Source: Arcobacter sp. (GTDB lineage: Bacteria; Campylobacterota; Campylobacteria; Campylobacterales; Sulfurimonadaceae). Taken from it: 35,492 nucleotides of DNA. The notes under the pieces were generated by a model. That model was not told where the DNA came from. It saw only the letters and a program-made list of their open reading frames with translations, and searched no databases. The position numbers were made by a program, and so were the translations under genes. Positions 17,578 through 26,486 of this stretch are shown one piece after another. Positions within the stretch are counted from its first letter, which is position 1. Each line of letters starts with the position of its first letter. The stretch is from NCBI GenBank assembly GCA_002733885.1, contig NVXJ01000001.1, positions 171,303 through 206,794 on the forward strand, in the 5' to 3' direction.

Positions 17578-18262
17578 GCTATTCTTTAACCCTTTATTTG
17601 GCCTGATACTAACCTTGGTATGCGGAAGTGGATTTTGGTGGCTTAAGGGCTTTAAAAAGCTCTCTTACATTAATCCTCTGCTCTTTTCTATCATCCTTAT
17701 AATACTTTTACTACAGGGTCTTAATATTCCTTATGAGGCTTATAAAAAAGGAGGGGATATCATTCATCTTTGTTTAGGGCCAATTACGGTTATCTTAGCC
17801 CTTCCCCTTTATGAACATAGAGAAGAACTTCTACGCCATAAAGTAGCTATCTTTTCAGGCACAATTTTGGGTTCACTTTCTTCACTTATCTCTGTTTTTC
17901 TCTTAGGAAAAGTTCTTGGTCTAAATGAGCTTTTCATCCACTCTCTCTTACCTAAGTCTATGACGACCCCTATTGGTATTTCTGCCTCACATATGCTAGA
18001 AGCTATAGTAGGTTTATCTGTAATGAGCATAGTTATTACCGGTATCTTCGGTTCTATCATTGCACCTTTCATTTTTAAACTCTTAGATATTAAATCTTCT
18101 ATTGCGAAAGGAGTAGCCTTGGGCACAACTTCACATGCAGTAGGAACAGCTAAGGCCTATGAGTTAGATAAACTTTGCGGGGCTATGAGCGGACTTAGTA
18201 TAGGGCTTTCTGGTCTTATAAGTATTATATGGATATCACTTTTCATCATTTTTTTAAATTAG
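17570..18262 (+). CDS. CidB/LrgB family membrane protein
   Basis: LCLGPITVILALPLYEH, LLPKSMTTPIGISAS, GVALGTTSHAVGTAKAYE. Confidence 0.93.
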   Translation: MSELFFNPLFGLILTLVCGSGFWWLKGFKKLSYINPLLFSIILIILLLQGLNIPYEAYKKGGDIIHLCLGPITVILALPLYEHREELLRHKVAIFSGTILGSLSSLISVFLLGKVLGLNELFIHSLLPKSMTTPIGISASHMLEAIVGLSVMSIVITGIFGSIIAPFIFKLLDIKSSIAKGVALGTTSHAVGTAKAYELDKLCGAMSGLSIGLSGLISIIWISLFIIFLN

Positions 18263-18335
18263 CCTCAAAAGAACAAAAAAAGTTTCATAAATATCATGAG
18301 CCTTATGTAAATAATTTAAAATATATGATGAATAA

Positions 18336-19688
18336 CTAAAAAAAACAAACCTTATTTTTTCCAGAATCTTTGGCCTGATATAAGGCCTTGTCTGCACGTA
18401 AAAACCAGGTCATTTGATTGTCATTTTTACGGGTTACACTAACACCAAAACTTGAAGTGATTTCCTCATTTAGGGCAAAATCATTTTTATAAATGGTATC
18501 GCATATTTTTTGTGCTGTAACAACAGCCTTATCAAGGTTTGTATTGGGAAGCAAGATAGCAAACTCCTCGCCTCCCCACCTCGCGAGTGTGTCACTTTCA
18601 CGTATTACAGCTGAGACAATTGCACTTATCTCTTGTAAGACCTTATCACCTTGGAGATGTCCATATTTATCATTAATAGCTTTAAAATCATCTATATCAC
18701 ATAAGATTAAAGAACTAACATCTTCATATCTATCAAATGCACTGAGTCTATGCTTGGATATCTTATCAAAATACATTCTATTATATAAGCCTGTTAGAGT
18801 ATCTGTTAAAGAAGCTTTTTCTAAGGCCATACTTTGTGAGACATCTTGCATAAATATAAGATGGCCAAGCTTTTGTAAATTTTCATCATATTCAAATTCA
18901 CTATATTCCTGAACATAAAAAAAACTTCCATCTTTTTTCTTGCACTTCAAGATATCTTCTTCTACTTCTGCATCTAATGCTGTATTATCATAAACACATA
19001 CACTATCAAAATTCATGCCAATAAGCTCATCCCTTGCATATTGGCTAAAGTCTAAAAAGTTTGTATTTACATCATAAATTTTTCCAGCCATGTCCCTATG
19101 TATAACCATAAGATATTTATTTACAAGTACATCTGTATTTATTAGTTTGCAATTATATTTTTCAAGAGCATTTTTATATTCTATTGTTATAGAAAAAAAG
19201 TAAATAAAAATAAAGGTTTCTAGTAAAAGTGCAAGACCTAAGGCATACAGTATTCTAAAATCATAACTTAATGGATATAGATTCAAGGTGTCTAAACCTA
19301 TGAAGACTAAGATACTTCCACAAAGAACATAAATCCATACTAAGCCTTGTTTTTTACCAAATAAAAATATGGATATTAATGGAAAAATAAAAAATAAATA
19401 AAAAGACACATTCAAGAAAGAGCCAAATAGAAGGATACTCATATATAAAAGTAAAAGAGAAGATAAGATAAGAGACTTTGATAAGACCCTTTGACCTGGA
19501 AATTTAAATAAATAAAAAGAGAGGCTTATTATCAAAACAACTAAGATATCTATATAGACTTGTAAGCTTGAACCATGTATATAATTAAAAAAGATAAAAA
19601 AAACAAAAAGAGGAAGACAAAAAATATAAAAAGAATAGACTGAATTTTCTTCATACTTTGATTTTAAAACCGCAAGTTTTTTACTCAT
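18336..19688 (-). CDS. Membrane-bound PAS-GGDEF diguanylate cyclase
   Basis: Hydrophobic N-terminus, PAS-like region, SLTDTLTGLYNRMYFDK, RESDTLARWGGEEFAILLPNT (GGEEF with RxxD I-site five residues upstream). Confidence 0.92.
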   Translation of the reverse strand: MSKKLAVLKSKYEENSVYSFYIFCLPLFVFFIFFNYIHGSSLQVYIDILVVLIISLSFYLFKFPGQRVLSKSLILSSLLLLYMSILLFGSFLNVSFYLFFIFPLISIFLFGKKQGLVWIYVLCGSILVFIGLDTLNLYPLSYDFRILYALGLALLLETFIFIYFFSITIEYKNALEKYNCKLINTDVLVNKYLMVIHRDMAGKIYDVNTNFLDFSQYARDELIGMNFDSVCVYDNTALDAEVEEDILKCKKKDGSFFYVQEYSEFEYDENLQKLGHLIFMQDVSQSMALEKASLTDTLTGLYNRMYFDKISKHRLSAFDRYEDVSSLILCDIDDFKAINDKYGHLQGDKVLQEISAIVSAVIRESDTLARWGGEEFAILLPNTNLDKAVVTAQKICDTIYKNDFALNEEITSSFGVSVTRKNDNQMTWFLRADKALYQAKDSGKNKVCFF

Positions 19689-20511
19689 TAGCTTGGTACA
19701 CTTCTATATTATTTTCTTGTACATAAGCCTGAAGCTTTGAAGGAGGAACATCAATAAATTTTCTTAGGGCCTTATTCATGTGAGATTGATCAAAAAAATC
19801 ATACTCTAATTGCATATAATCATAACCATTCATAATAACGTCCTTACAAATCATACCAAACCGCATAATTTGGATCAGCTCCTTAGGGGTATATCCAATA
19901 ATTCGTCGAAAGTCTCTTTCTAAAGAACTACGGCTATAATTAAACTCTTCTAATATATCTGTAACATTTATTCTACGTATGGTTTCGCATATATATTCTA
20001 TAATTCCTTCTATATTTTCGCAGGCATCATCCATTGGAGAGGCTAATTCTTTGAGTTTAAAAAAGCCTGTTTCAATATATCTGATCTGCTCATCAACGCT
20101 CTTGTATTTATAAAGATCATCAAAGCTAACATCTTTTTCTTTAAGACATTGACTAAAAGGCTGATATACACAATTCAGATCAACTGTACTTTCAGAAAAA
20201 AGACGATTACATGCTGTCGGTAAAAGTTCAACTGCTAAAATAGGAAATGTTATATTATGCCCTTTTTGAACACCTAAACGGATGATATTATTGGACTTAA
20301 TTGATACGGCAATATCCTTAGGCAAAGAAAAGCTTGTTTGATCAATCTCATAATCATGTAAAAAAGCGTCAAGGCCTAGATTAAAGAATATGAAATTTCC
20401 GGCAGTAGGGAGTATCCAAAAAGTTTCAAATGATTCTAAAGACTCAATTACTAAAAAATTTTTTATAATACTTTTCAGTTCATGAGCAGGTTGAATGATA
20501 GATATATTCAT
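19681..20511 (-). CDS. AraC-family transcriptional regulator
   Basis: C-terminal HTH region: EFNYSRSSLERDFRRIIGYTPKELIQIMRF, FDQSHMNKALRKFIDVPPSKLQAY. Confidence 0.87.
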   Translation of the reverse strand: MNISIIQPAHELKSIIKNFLVIESLESFETFWILPTAGNFIFFNLGLDAFLHDYEIDQTSFSLPKDIAVSIKSNNIIRLGVQKGHNITFPILAVELLPTACNRLFSESTVDLNCVYQPFSQCLKEKDVSFDDLYKYKSVDEQIRYIETGFFKLKELASPMDDACENIEGIIEYICETIRRINVTDILEEFNYSRSSLERDFRRIIGYTPKELIQIMRFGMICKDVIMNGYDYMQLEYDFFDQSHMNKALRKFIDVPPSKLQAYVQENNIEVYQANE

Positions 20512-20710
20512 TTATGTACTCACTTCGCTTCGGATTTTAATTCTATAAAAATAGTCTAAATTAATTATTATGATGCAGTATAATTCATTTAGTTCAAACT
20601 TACTAGTAAAAATCCACCAAGAAATAAAATTAAACGATATATTAGTTTTTTTAATACTTTTATCATATATTTATGATGTAAGTTTGATTAAAAATTGAGA
20701 TAAGGGATAG

Positions 20711-20753
20711 TTACACAAAAAAGTGTAAAAGAAGATGATGCCCTAAGGCATCA
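20711..20753 (-). terminator. Putative intrinsic terminator of petABC (two adjacent hairpins)
   Basis: TGATGCC-CTAA-GGCATCA (20736-20753) and TTACAC-AAAAAA-GTGTAA (20711-20728), just downstream of petC on the minus strand. Confidence 0.7.
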
Positions 20754-20761
20754 GATGAGTT

Positions 20762-21820
20762 TTAGTGTAAATCTCTCCAGACTTGTCTTTTCCATAAATA
20801 AGCTGCAATAACAAAGAAAATCATGTAAATCATTACATACATTCCAATTGTATTACGTTCTTGCGCCTTAGGATCACCCGCTTCTTCTAAGTAAGCAATA
20901 ACTTTATCAGCAGTCTGCGCATTTACACCAACACGAGGCATTGATGTTCCTAGGAGAAGTTGTTGTGGATCTTCAACAAAGGCCTTAATATAATGCTCAC
21001 CGCGAGAACGGATATACATAGAAAGGTCAGGAGGAAGTTTCCCCATGTATCCTTTAATACCTTCTTGAGCATCTAAATGCTTAATATCAAAGGCCATCTC
21101 ATCACGCTTATCTTTAAAGGTAGGCTTCGTTCCTGTAATCGTCCAGTTCATGTAGCGAACATCATGACAACGACCACAAGCATCTTCAAAGGCTACCTTA
21201 GGGGTAATCTCATCCATTGAAGGTGCTATTTTTTCCATATAAGCAATAACATCAACAATATCTTGATCTGTTGACACCATATACTTAACCGAATCCATTT
21301 GGTGGTTATTTACAATTGAAAACTTATGGTCTACATTTGAAGCCATTGCTGGATCTTTAATCAAACCAATCAGATAATGTCTTTCATATATTGCGCCAGA
21401 TGTTCTTAAGCTTGGGGGAATAACGCCCCCCATAGGTGCCGCACCATCCATGTGACAGCTTGTACAGTTAGCATAAACTGATTCACCATGTACCGCGTCA
21501 CCCTTCAGTGCTGCAATACGTTCAACATCAGTCCAAAAAACTTTTTTAGCCTCACGTCTAGCTTCTGCTGCTTGCATATCAGCATCTAACATTTTTAAAA
21601 CCTTGTCTTCGGGCTTTTCTTTAGCTTTTTCAGCTTCTATGTCTGTTCTAATTTTTGAAATCTTATGATCAACCTCAGCAATGTCAGAGGCACCACTGTA
21701 TTTAAAACCATCAATCTCAACATGTGGATGCATTACACTATGAGCAAATGGCTCAACCAGATAATACGTTAGAAGTGAAAAGGCAACAACAACGCTTAAA
21801 ATAAATAATTCTTTTTTCAT
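20762..21820 (-). CDS. petC: Cytochrome bc1 complex, diheme cytochrome c subunit
   Basis: Two CxxCH motifs (YANCTSCHMDG, CGRCHDVRYM), C-terminal membrane anchor. Confidence 0.93.
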   Translation of the reverse strand: MKKELFILSVVVAFSLLTYYLVEPFAHSVMHPHVEIDGFKYSGASDIAEVDHKISKIRTDIEAEKAKEKPEDKVLKMLDADMQAAEARREAKKVFWTDVERIAALKGDAVHGESVYANCTSCHMDGAAPMGGVIPPSLRTSGAIYERHYLIGLIKDPAMASNVDHKFSIVNNHQMDSVKYMVSTDQDIVDVIAYMEKIAPSMDEITPKVAFEDACGRCHDVRYMNWTITGTKPTFKDKRDEMAFDIKHLDAQEGIKGYMGKLPPDLSMYIRSRGEHYIKAFVEDPQQLLLGTSMPRVGVNAQTADKVIAYLEEAGDPKAQERNTIGMYVMIYMIFFVIAAYLWKRQVWRDLH

Positions 21821-21830
21821 CTATTGTTCC

Positions 21831-23045
21831 TTACAGTTTTTTTTCATAGGTAGTAATAATAGGAAGTGCAATCCATAAAGCGAAAAACACATAAGCCGAA
21901 ACCTCACCAATGATGCTAAAGATACCTTCTGGAGGAAGTTTACCCATAGCTGTTAAGACAATTAAATCAACCACCATTAACCAGAACCAAATGGCAAAAT
22001 ACCCACGACGGTTTGCTGGAGCTACATTAGGGCTTCTATCTAAAAATGGAAGCGTAAAGAAAATAACCTGAGCAACTGCAAAGGCAATTAAACCTACATC
22101 TTTACCAAAAGGACGTAAGATCTCATACGACCATAAAAAGTACCACTCAGGATAAATATGCGCTGGTGTTACAAGTCCATCTGCTGTATCAAAGTTTACA
22201 GGGTCCATAGCAAAACCATATTGCCAAAACACAAGGTAAAAGAAGAATGTTAAGAAGATAGCTACAACAAACATATCCTTAGCCATAAAATCATTTCCAA
22301 AACGAATAACTTTAGAGTTTTTTGCATCTCCATCAAGATATTTTTTAGACTCTACTTCAAAATCAATCTCTTCACCCTCTTGGTTGTTAACATGAGGAAT
22401 ACGAAGCGCTGCAAAGTGAATCCCAATTAGACCAATGATTGCTAAAGGTAAAAGCAATACATGAAGCATAAAGAAACGATTTAAAAAAGCTTGACCTGGA
22501 ACATAATCTCCACGAATCCACTCAACCACACCATTAAGCTCTAAAGAACCCGCTGAAAACAAGTTAGTAATAACCATACCTGCCCAGTAAGACATTTGAC
22601 CCCATGGAAGCATATATCCTGAAAATGCCTCAGCAGAAAAAGTCACGAAAAGAAGCATTCCTGAAATCCAAATCATCTCACGTCCCTGCTTATAAGAACC
22701 ATAATAGATTCCTGTAAGCATGTGGATGTAAATAATCAAGAAAATTACTGAAGCCGCTACGGCGTGAACATGTCTCCATAACCAACCAAAACCTACCTCT
22801 TGCATGATGGTGTAGTTAACACTATCAAAGGCCAAGTCAACATTTGGTTGATAATACATTAAAAGAAAAATACCTGAAACTAACAGTAGACCAAAGGTAA
22901 TGGCTAAAACCATCCCCATCGCCCAAAGAAAGTTAATATTTTTAGGAATCCAATACTCAGACGCCATAACCTTTTCAACTTTATCAAGTGCTAGACGTTG
23001 GTTTAACCAGTCGCCAATACTTGTTGCTTTTGTAAATTTTGCCAT
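21831..23045 (-). CDS. petB: Cytochrome bc1 complex, cytochrome b subunit
   Basis: GWLWRHVHAVAASVIFLIIYIHM, GYMLPWGQMSYWAGMVITN, PEWYFLWSYEILRP. Confidence 0.97.
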   Translation of the reverse strand: MAKFTKATSIGDWLNQRLALDKVEKVMASEYWIPKNINFLWAMGMVLAITFGLLLVSGIFLLMYYQPNVDLAFDSVNYTIMQEVGFGWLWRHVHAVAASVIFLIIYIHMLTGIYYGSYKQGREMIWISGMLLFVTFSAEAFSGYMLPWGQMSYWAGMVITNLFSAGSLELNGVVEWIRGDYVPGQAFLNRFFMLHVLLLPLAIIGLIGIHFAALRIPHVNNQEGEEIDFEVESKKYLDGDAKNSKVIRFGNDFMAKDMFVVAIFLTFFFYLVFWQYGFAMDPVNFDTADGLVTPAHIYPEWYFLWSYEILRPFGKDVGLIAFAVAQVIFFTLPFLDRSPNVAPANRRGYFAIWFWLMVVDLIVLTAMGKLPPEGIFSIIGEVSAYVFFALWIALPIITTYEKKL

Positions 23046-23057
23046 AAACTCCCCTTA

Positions 23058-23582
23058 TTAAGCGACGACGCCGTCAGCTTTCATTTTCTTATACTCTGGA
23101 CCTTCTTCACCAAGAACAACTGTATTTCCATCAATCTTAAAAGGAGGAATTACAAGTGGAGAAGGAGGAGGAGATTTTGTTTCCATACCAGATGCATTAA
23201 ACTCACCACCATGACAAGCACATAAAAAGTCTTTTTTTGCATCTCTATAAGCAGGAATACAACCAAGGTGCGTACATAAGCCAATAGTAATCATATAATG
23301 ACTTCCATCTACAATAATGTCACGAGCTAATTCAGCCTCGCCTTGTTCTGTTACCATTTCTGCTGTTTTTTTCAAAACAAATATAGGCTTCCCACGCCAT
23401 TTTTCAACAAGAAGCTTGTTCTCTTCACATACTGAGAGATCAATCTCCGTAAAACCTGCCGCTGCTACACTTGGAAGTGGATCCCAAGACTGCTTCATAG
23501 CTACTAAAGAGCCTAGAGCACCAACACCAGCAACAGCACCAAAGGCCTTGCCCATAAATCCGCGTCTGCTTGATTTTTCCAT
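23058..23582 (-). CDS. petA: Ubiquinol-cytochrome c reductase Rieske iron-sulfur subunit
   Basis: SSRRGFMGKAFGAVAG Tat-like signal; CTHLGCIP and CACHGGEFNASG Rieske boxes. Confidence 0.97.
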   Translation of the reverse strand: MEKSSRRGFMGKAFGAVAGVGALGSLVAMKQSWDPLPSVAAAGFTEIDLSVCEENKLLVEKWRGKPIFVLKKTAEMVTEQGEAELARDIIVDGSHYMITIGLCTHLGCIPAYRDAKKDFLCACHGGEFNASGMETKSPPPSPLVIPPFKIDGNTVVLGEEGPEYKKMKADGVVA

Positions 23583-23660
23583 ATTTAACTCACTTTCTTG
23601 TATTAGAAAACCTTATAAAGTCTTCTATCTTTATCTTCATATTAAACTAATCTTATTCAA

Positions 23661-23687
23661 ATAAACTAGCCAATAGTACTAGTTTAT
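23661..23687. promoter_or_regulatory. Perfect 9-bp inverted repeat ATAAACTAG-N9-CTAGTTTAT upstream of petABC
   Basis: Arms 23661-23669 and 23679-23687; ~80-105 bp upstream of the petA start on the minus strand. Confidence 0.5.
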
Positions 23688-23989
23688 GATTTAAATACCA
23701 ATTAATTTAAGGCCTTTTTCATAAATTACGTTATTTTTATAGTATATCTCTCCAGAACTCCATATTCATATTGTGAACATTCTGTGATTATCTTATCTAA
23801 ATTTGTGTATTCTGCAAAGTTAAAGTAGCTAATATTAATTTTTTTGAGTAGTTTGTGATAATACTAAAATTTATTTAGGGATAAAATAATTTTCCATTTA
23901 ATTGTTTCATAAGATAAATTTTCATCCTCAGTTTCAATTTAAAGATAATAATGCTTGTCCTTCAAGTAATAATTGTAAAGACAGCTCTT

Positions 23990-26143
23990 CTATTTACTAT
24001 CTTTTCCTTTATCCGACAAACTATCTCTTACATCTAAAAACTTATCTACATGGTCAAAAAAGATATCTACTAGTTTAGGTTCAAAGTGTTTTCCTCTTTC
24101 TTCTTTAAAAAGCACAAATATATCCTCATCACACCAAGCTTTTTTATATACTCTATCTGAGCTTAGTGCATCAAACACATCTGCTATAGCTGTAATACGA
24201 CCATAGATGTGTATCTGTGTAGCCTTAAAGCCTTGAGGATAACCAGAACCATCCCACTTCTCATGATGTTGATGTGCTACTATCGCTGCCGTATTTAAAA
24301 GTGGTCTTTTTGAACCATTTAACATATCAAAACCTTGTTGAGCATGTGTTTGCATAATAGACATCTCATTATCAGTAAATTTAGAGGGTTTATTCAAAAT
24401 ATCATCAGAGATGCCTACTTTACCTATATCATGCATAGGAGAGGCTTGTTTTAGCAATTCAGCATCTCCTTCACTAAGACCATAATATAATGCAAACATT
24501 TTGGAATACTCAGCAACTCTTCTAACATGGTTCCCCGTCTCTTTGGAACGCTGTTCACCAATCGTACCCATTTTAAAGACAAGTTCTTTTTGTGTTTCTT
24601 TTATCTCTGATTGTAAGGCTTCAATCTCTTTTTCATCTGTAATATCATCTCTAATTGAGGTGTATCCAATATGCTTTCCTTTATTATCATACTCTGGAGC
24701 GAAGAAAGTTTTTACCCAAAAGGAGCCACCATCTTTTTTTAAGTTTTTGAGTTCTGCTTCAACTGACTTTTCTTGAACGAGGGCTTCCCATATTTTTTCA
24801 AACTCTTTTACATCTACATCTGGATGCCTTACAATATTATGATTTTTTCCAATAAGCTCTTTCCTTGTATAACCACTCACTCTACAAAACGCGGTACTTA
24901 CATCTGTAATAATTCCATCTAAATCTGTACTTGAATACATAACATTCTTATCATAAGAAGACACTAATGCTTCTAACTCATCGTTTTTATTATTAAGCGC
25001 CATCGTTTTTTCACGTACTTTGTCTTCAAGGTTTATATACTGTTTCTCAAGTTCTAATCCCATATTTATGACATTGTTTTGAAGTGCAATTAACGACTTG
25101 CTTGTAAGTACCTTGTTATTCAACTGTTCCCTCAAAAGAGTGAAATCTCTTTTTTTAATATCTTTAGTTGTATTTTCAATATAGCTTATCTGTTTTAATA
25201 AGTTTATGATTCTATATCTTGTTACTAAAAAAACCAATAAAGCACTCAAAAATAAAAGAATAAAATTTTTAACAATATTTTTAATAAAAATCTCTTTAAA
25301 ACCTTCTAATTTCGTCACTGTACAAACATATCCCATGATATTTTTATTGAAATCAATAATTGGATATATATTTAAATAGTACCTACTATTAGCGATTAAA
25401 ATACTTTGTATCTTTTTAGTAAAATCAATATGCCTTATTTCATCTTTAGATATATCGATTGTCTTATCAGCAAGAATATAATTACCCACTAGCTCTTTAT
25501 CCTTCATAAAATTTTCATAATATTTTTTTTCTAAAGAGTTGGTTGATTCTTTTTCATATACTAAAAAAGATTTATGTTTTGTTCTACTCGTGATAGCCTC
25601 AGGAATCCAGTCTATTTTTTTCCCTAAAGAAAGACCACCTAATATAGATCCATTGTCATCTAAAATAGGATTTGTAGCTCTGAATCCGGCATATGACTTA
25701 CACATCAAAGCATGGGTACTGGCTTTAAAAGATGTCATTATCCACTCTATATCTGTTCTGACACTGGACACATCCTTACCAATTGACTTAAAGTTTGAAA
25801 AGTTTACAAAAGAAATAGCAGGAGGTTTAAAGAAGTGTATCTCATATGTCAGTTGTTCATCTTTGACTTTTTTCCAGATTGGGGTTACATATTCTTTTAT
25901 AATTTCTGGATTATTTTGAAGGTAGGCTTCTTTAACTCTTTTATCAGAAGAAAGAATCCCCGCTAAAATTTGAATATTTTTAGCTTGTGCTTCAATCAAA
26001 TTATTTAGAATAAGATGATCTTTTCTATATGCTTTATTTTTTGCTGCCTCTTGACCAAAGTAGTAGGTAAATGATTCAGTAATTATAAAAAATATCAAAG
26101 CAAATGAAGAAATTATTATTAATGGCTTGTTCAATAAGTTCAT
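23990..26143 (-). CDS. Cache-type sensor with PAS and HD-GYP domains (putative c-di-GMP phosphodiesterase)
   Basis: Two TM segments flank a periplasmic region; PAS VSGYTRKELIGKNHNIVRHPDV; HDIGKVGI and HHEKWDGSGYPQG. Confidence 0.93.
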   Translation of the reverse strand: MNLLNKPLIIISSFALIFFIITESFTYYFGQEAAKNKAYRKDHLILNNLIEAQAKNIQILAGILSSDKRVKEAYLQNNPEIIKEYVTPIWKKVKDEQLTYEIHFFKPPAISFVNFSNFKSIGKDVSSVRTDIEWIMTSFKASTHALMCKSYAGFRATNPILDDNGSILGGLSLGKKIDWIPEAITSRTKHKSFLVYEKESTNSLEKKYYENFMKDKELVGNYILADKTIDISKDEIRHIDFTKKIQSILIANSRYYLNIYPIIDFNKNIMGYVCTVTKLEGFKEIFIKNIVKNFILLFLSALLVFLVTRYRIINLLKQISYIENTTKDIKKRDFTLLREQLNNKVLTSKSLIALQNNVINMGLELEKQYINLEDKVREKTMALNNKNDELEALVSSYDKNVMYSSTDLDGIITDVSTAFCRVSGYTRKELIGKNHNIVRHPDVDVKEFEKIWEALVQEKSVEAELKNLKKDGGSFWVKTFFAPEYDNKGKHIGYTSIRDDITDEKEIEALQSEIKETQKELVFKMGTIGEQRSKETGNHVRRVAEYSKMFALYYGLSEGDAELLKQASPMHDIGKVGISDDILNKPSKFTDNEMSIMQTHAQQGFDMLNGSKRPLLNTAAIVAHQHHEKWDGSGYPQGFKATQIHIYGRITAIADVFDALSSDRVYKKAWCDEDIFVLFKEERGKHFEPKLVDIFFDHVDKFLDVRDSLSDKGKDSK

Positions 26144-26263
26144 TCCATTAACACCTTGTCTGCATGATTAGTCTATGATTAAATAGTATATTGAAATATT
26201 AACTTCTCTACACTTTCAAGTAAATAAGAATGGACATTTTACAAAGAAATTAGAATGATTTAA

Positions 26264-26285
26264 TTTTTTTGTGATTTTTTTGTGA
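26264..26285. repeat. Perfect 11-nt tandem repeat TTTTTTTGTGA x2
   Basis: Direct reading of the + strand. Confidence 0.85.
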
Positions 26286-26303
26286 TAAAAGCTTAGAGAA
26301 ATA

Positions 26304-26486
26304 GTGAACTTTGATTTAAAGCAGTTAGATAATATCATTTTTAATCCGACGAAAGTAAAAAACGAGCTGTCATCAACAATGGAAAATGGGTATCAGGGGC
26401 CTTGTATTAATTTAATTTTAAAAGGAGTAAGACACCATTCTTCCCTAATTTATCTTTTTTTAGCTTCCATTTTAATGTATATTTGA
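26304..26486 (+). CDS. Possible 60-aa small ORF, convergent with and overlapping the mnmG 3' end
   Basis: GTG-started [35 protein letters not shown]...; downstream of phased T-tracts; no homology recognised. Confidence 0.25.
   Translation: MNFDLKQLDNIIFNPTKVKNELSSTMENGYQGPCINLILKGVRHHSSLIYLFLASILMYI

Noticed and set aside
17809-18912. ORFs 17809-18126 (-) and 18493-18912 (+)
   Set aside because: Antisense to lrgB-like and GGDEF genes respectively.
20640-20690. AT-rich palindromic stretch (ATCATATATTTATGAT)
   Set aside because: Short arms in a very AT-rich spacer; expected by chance.
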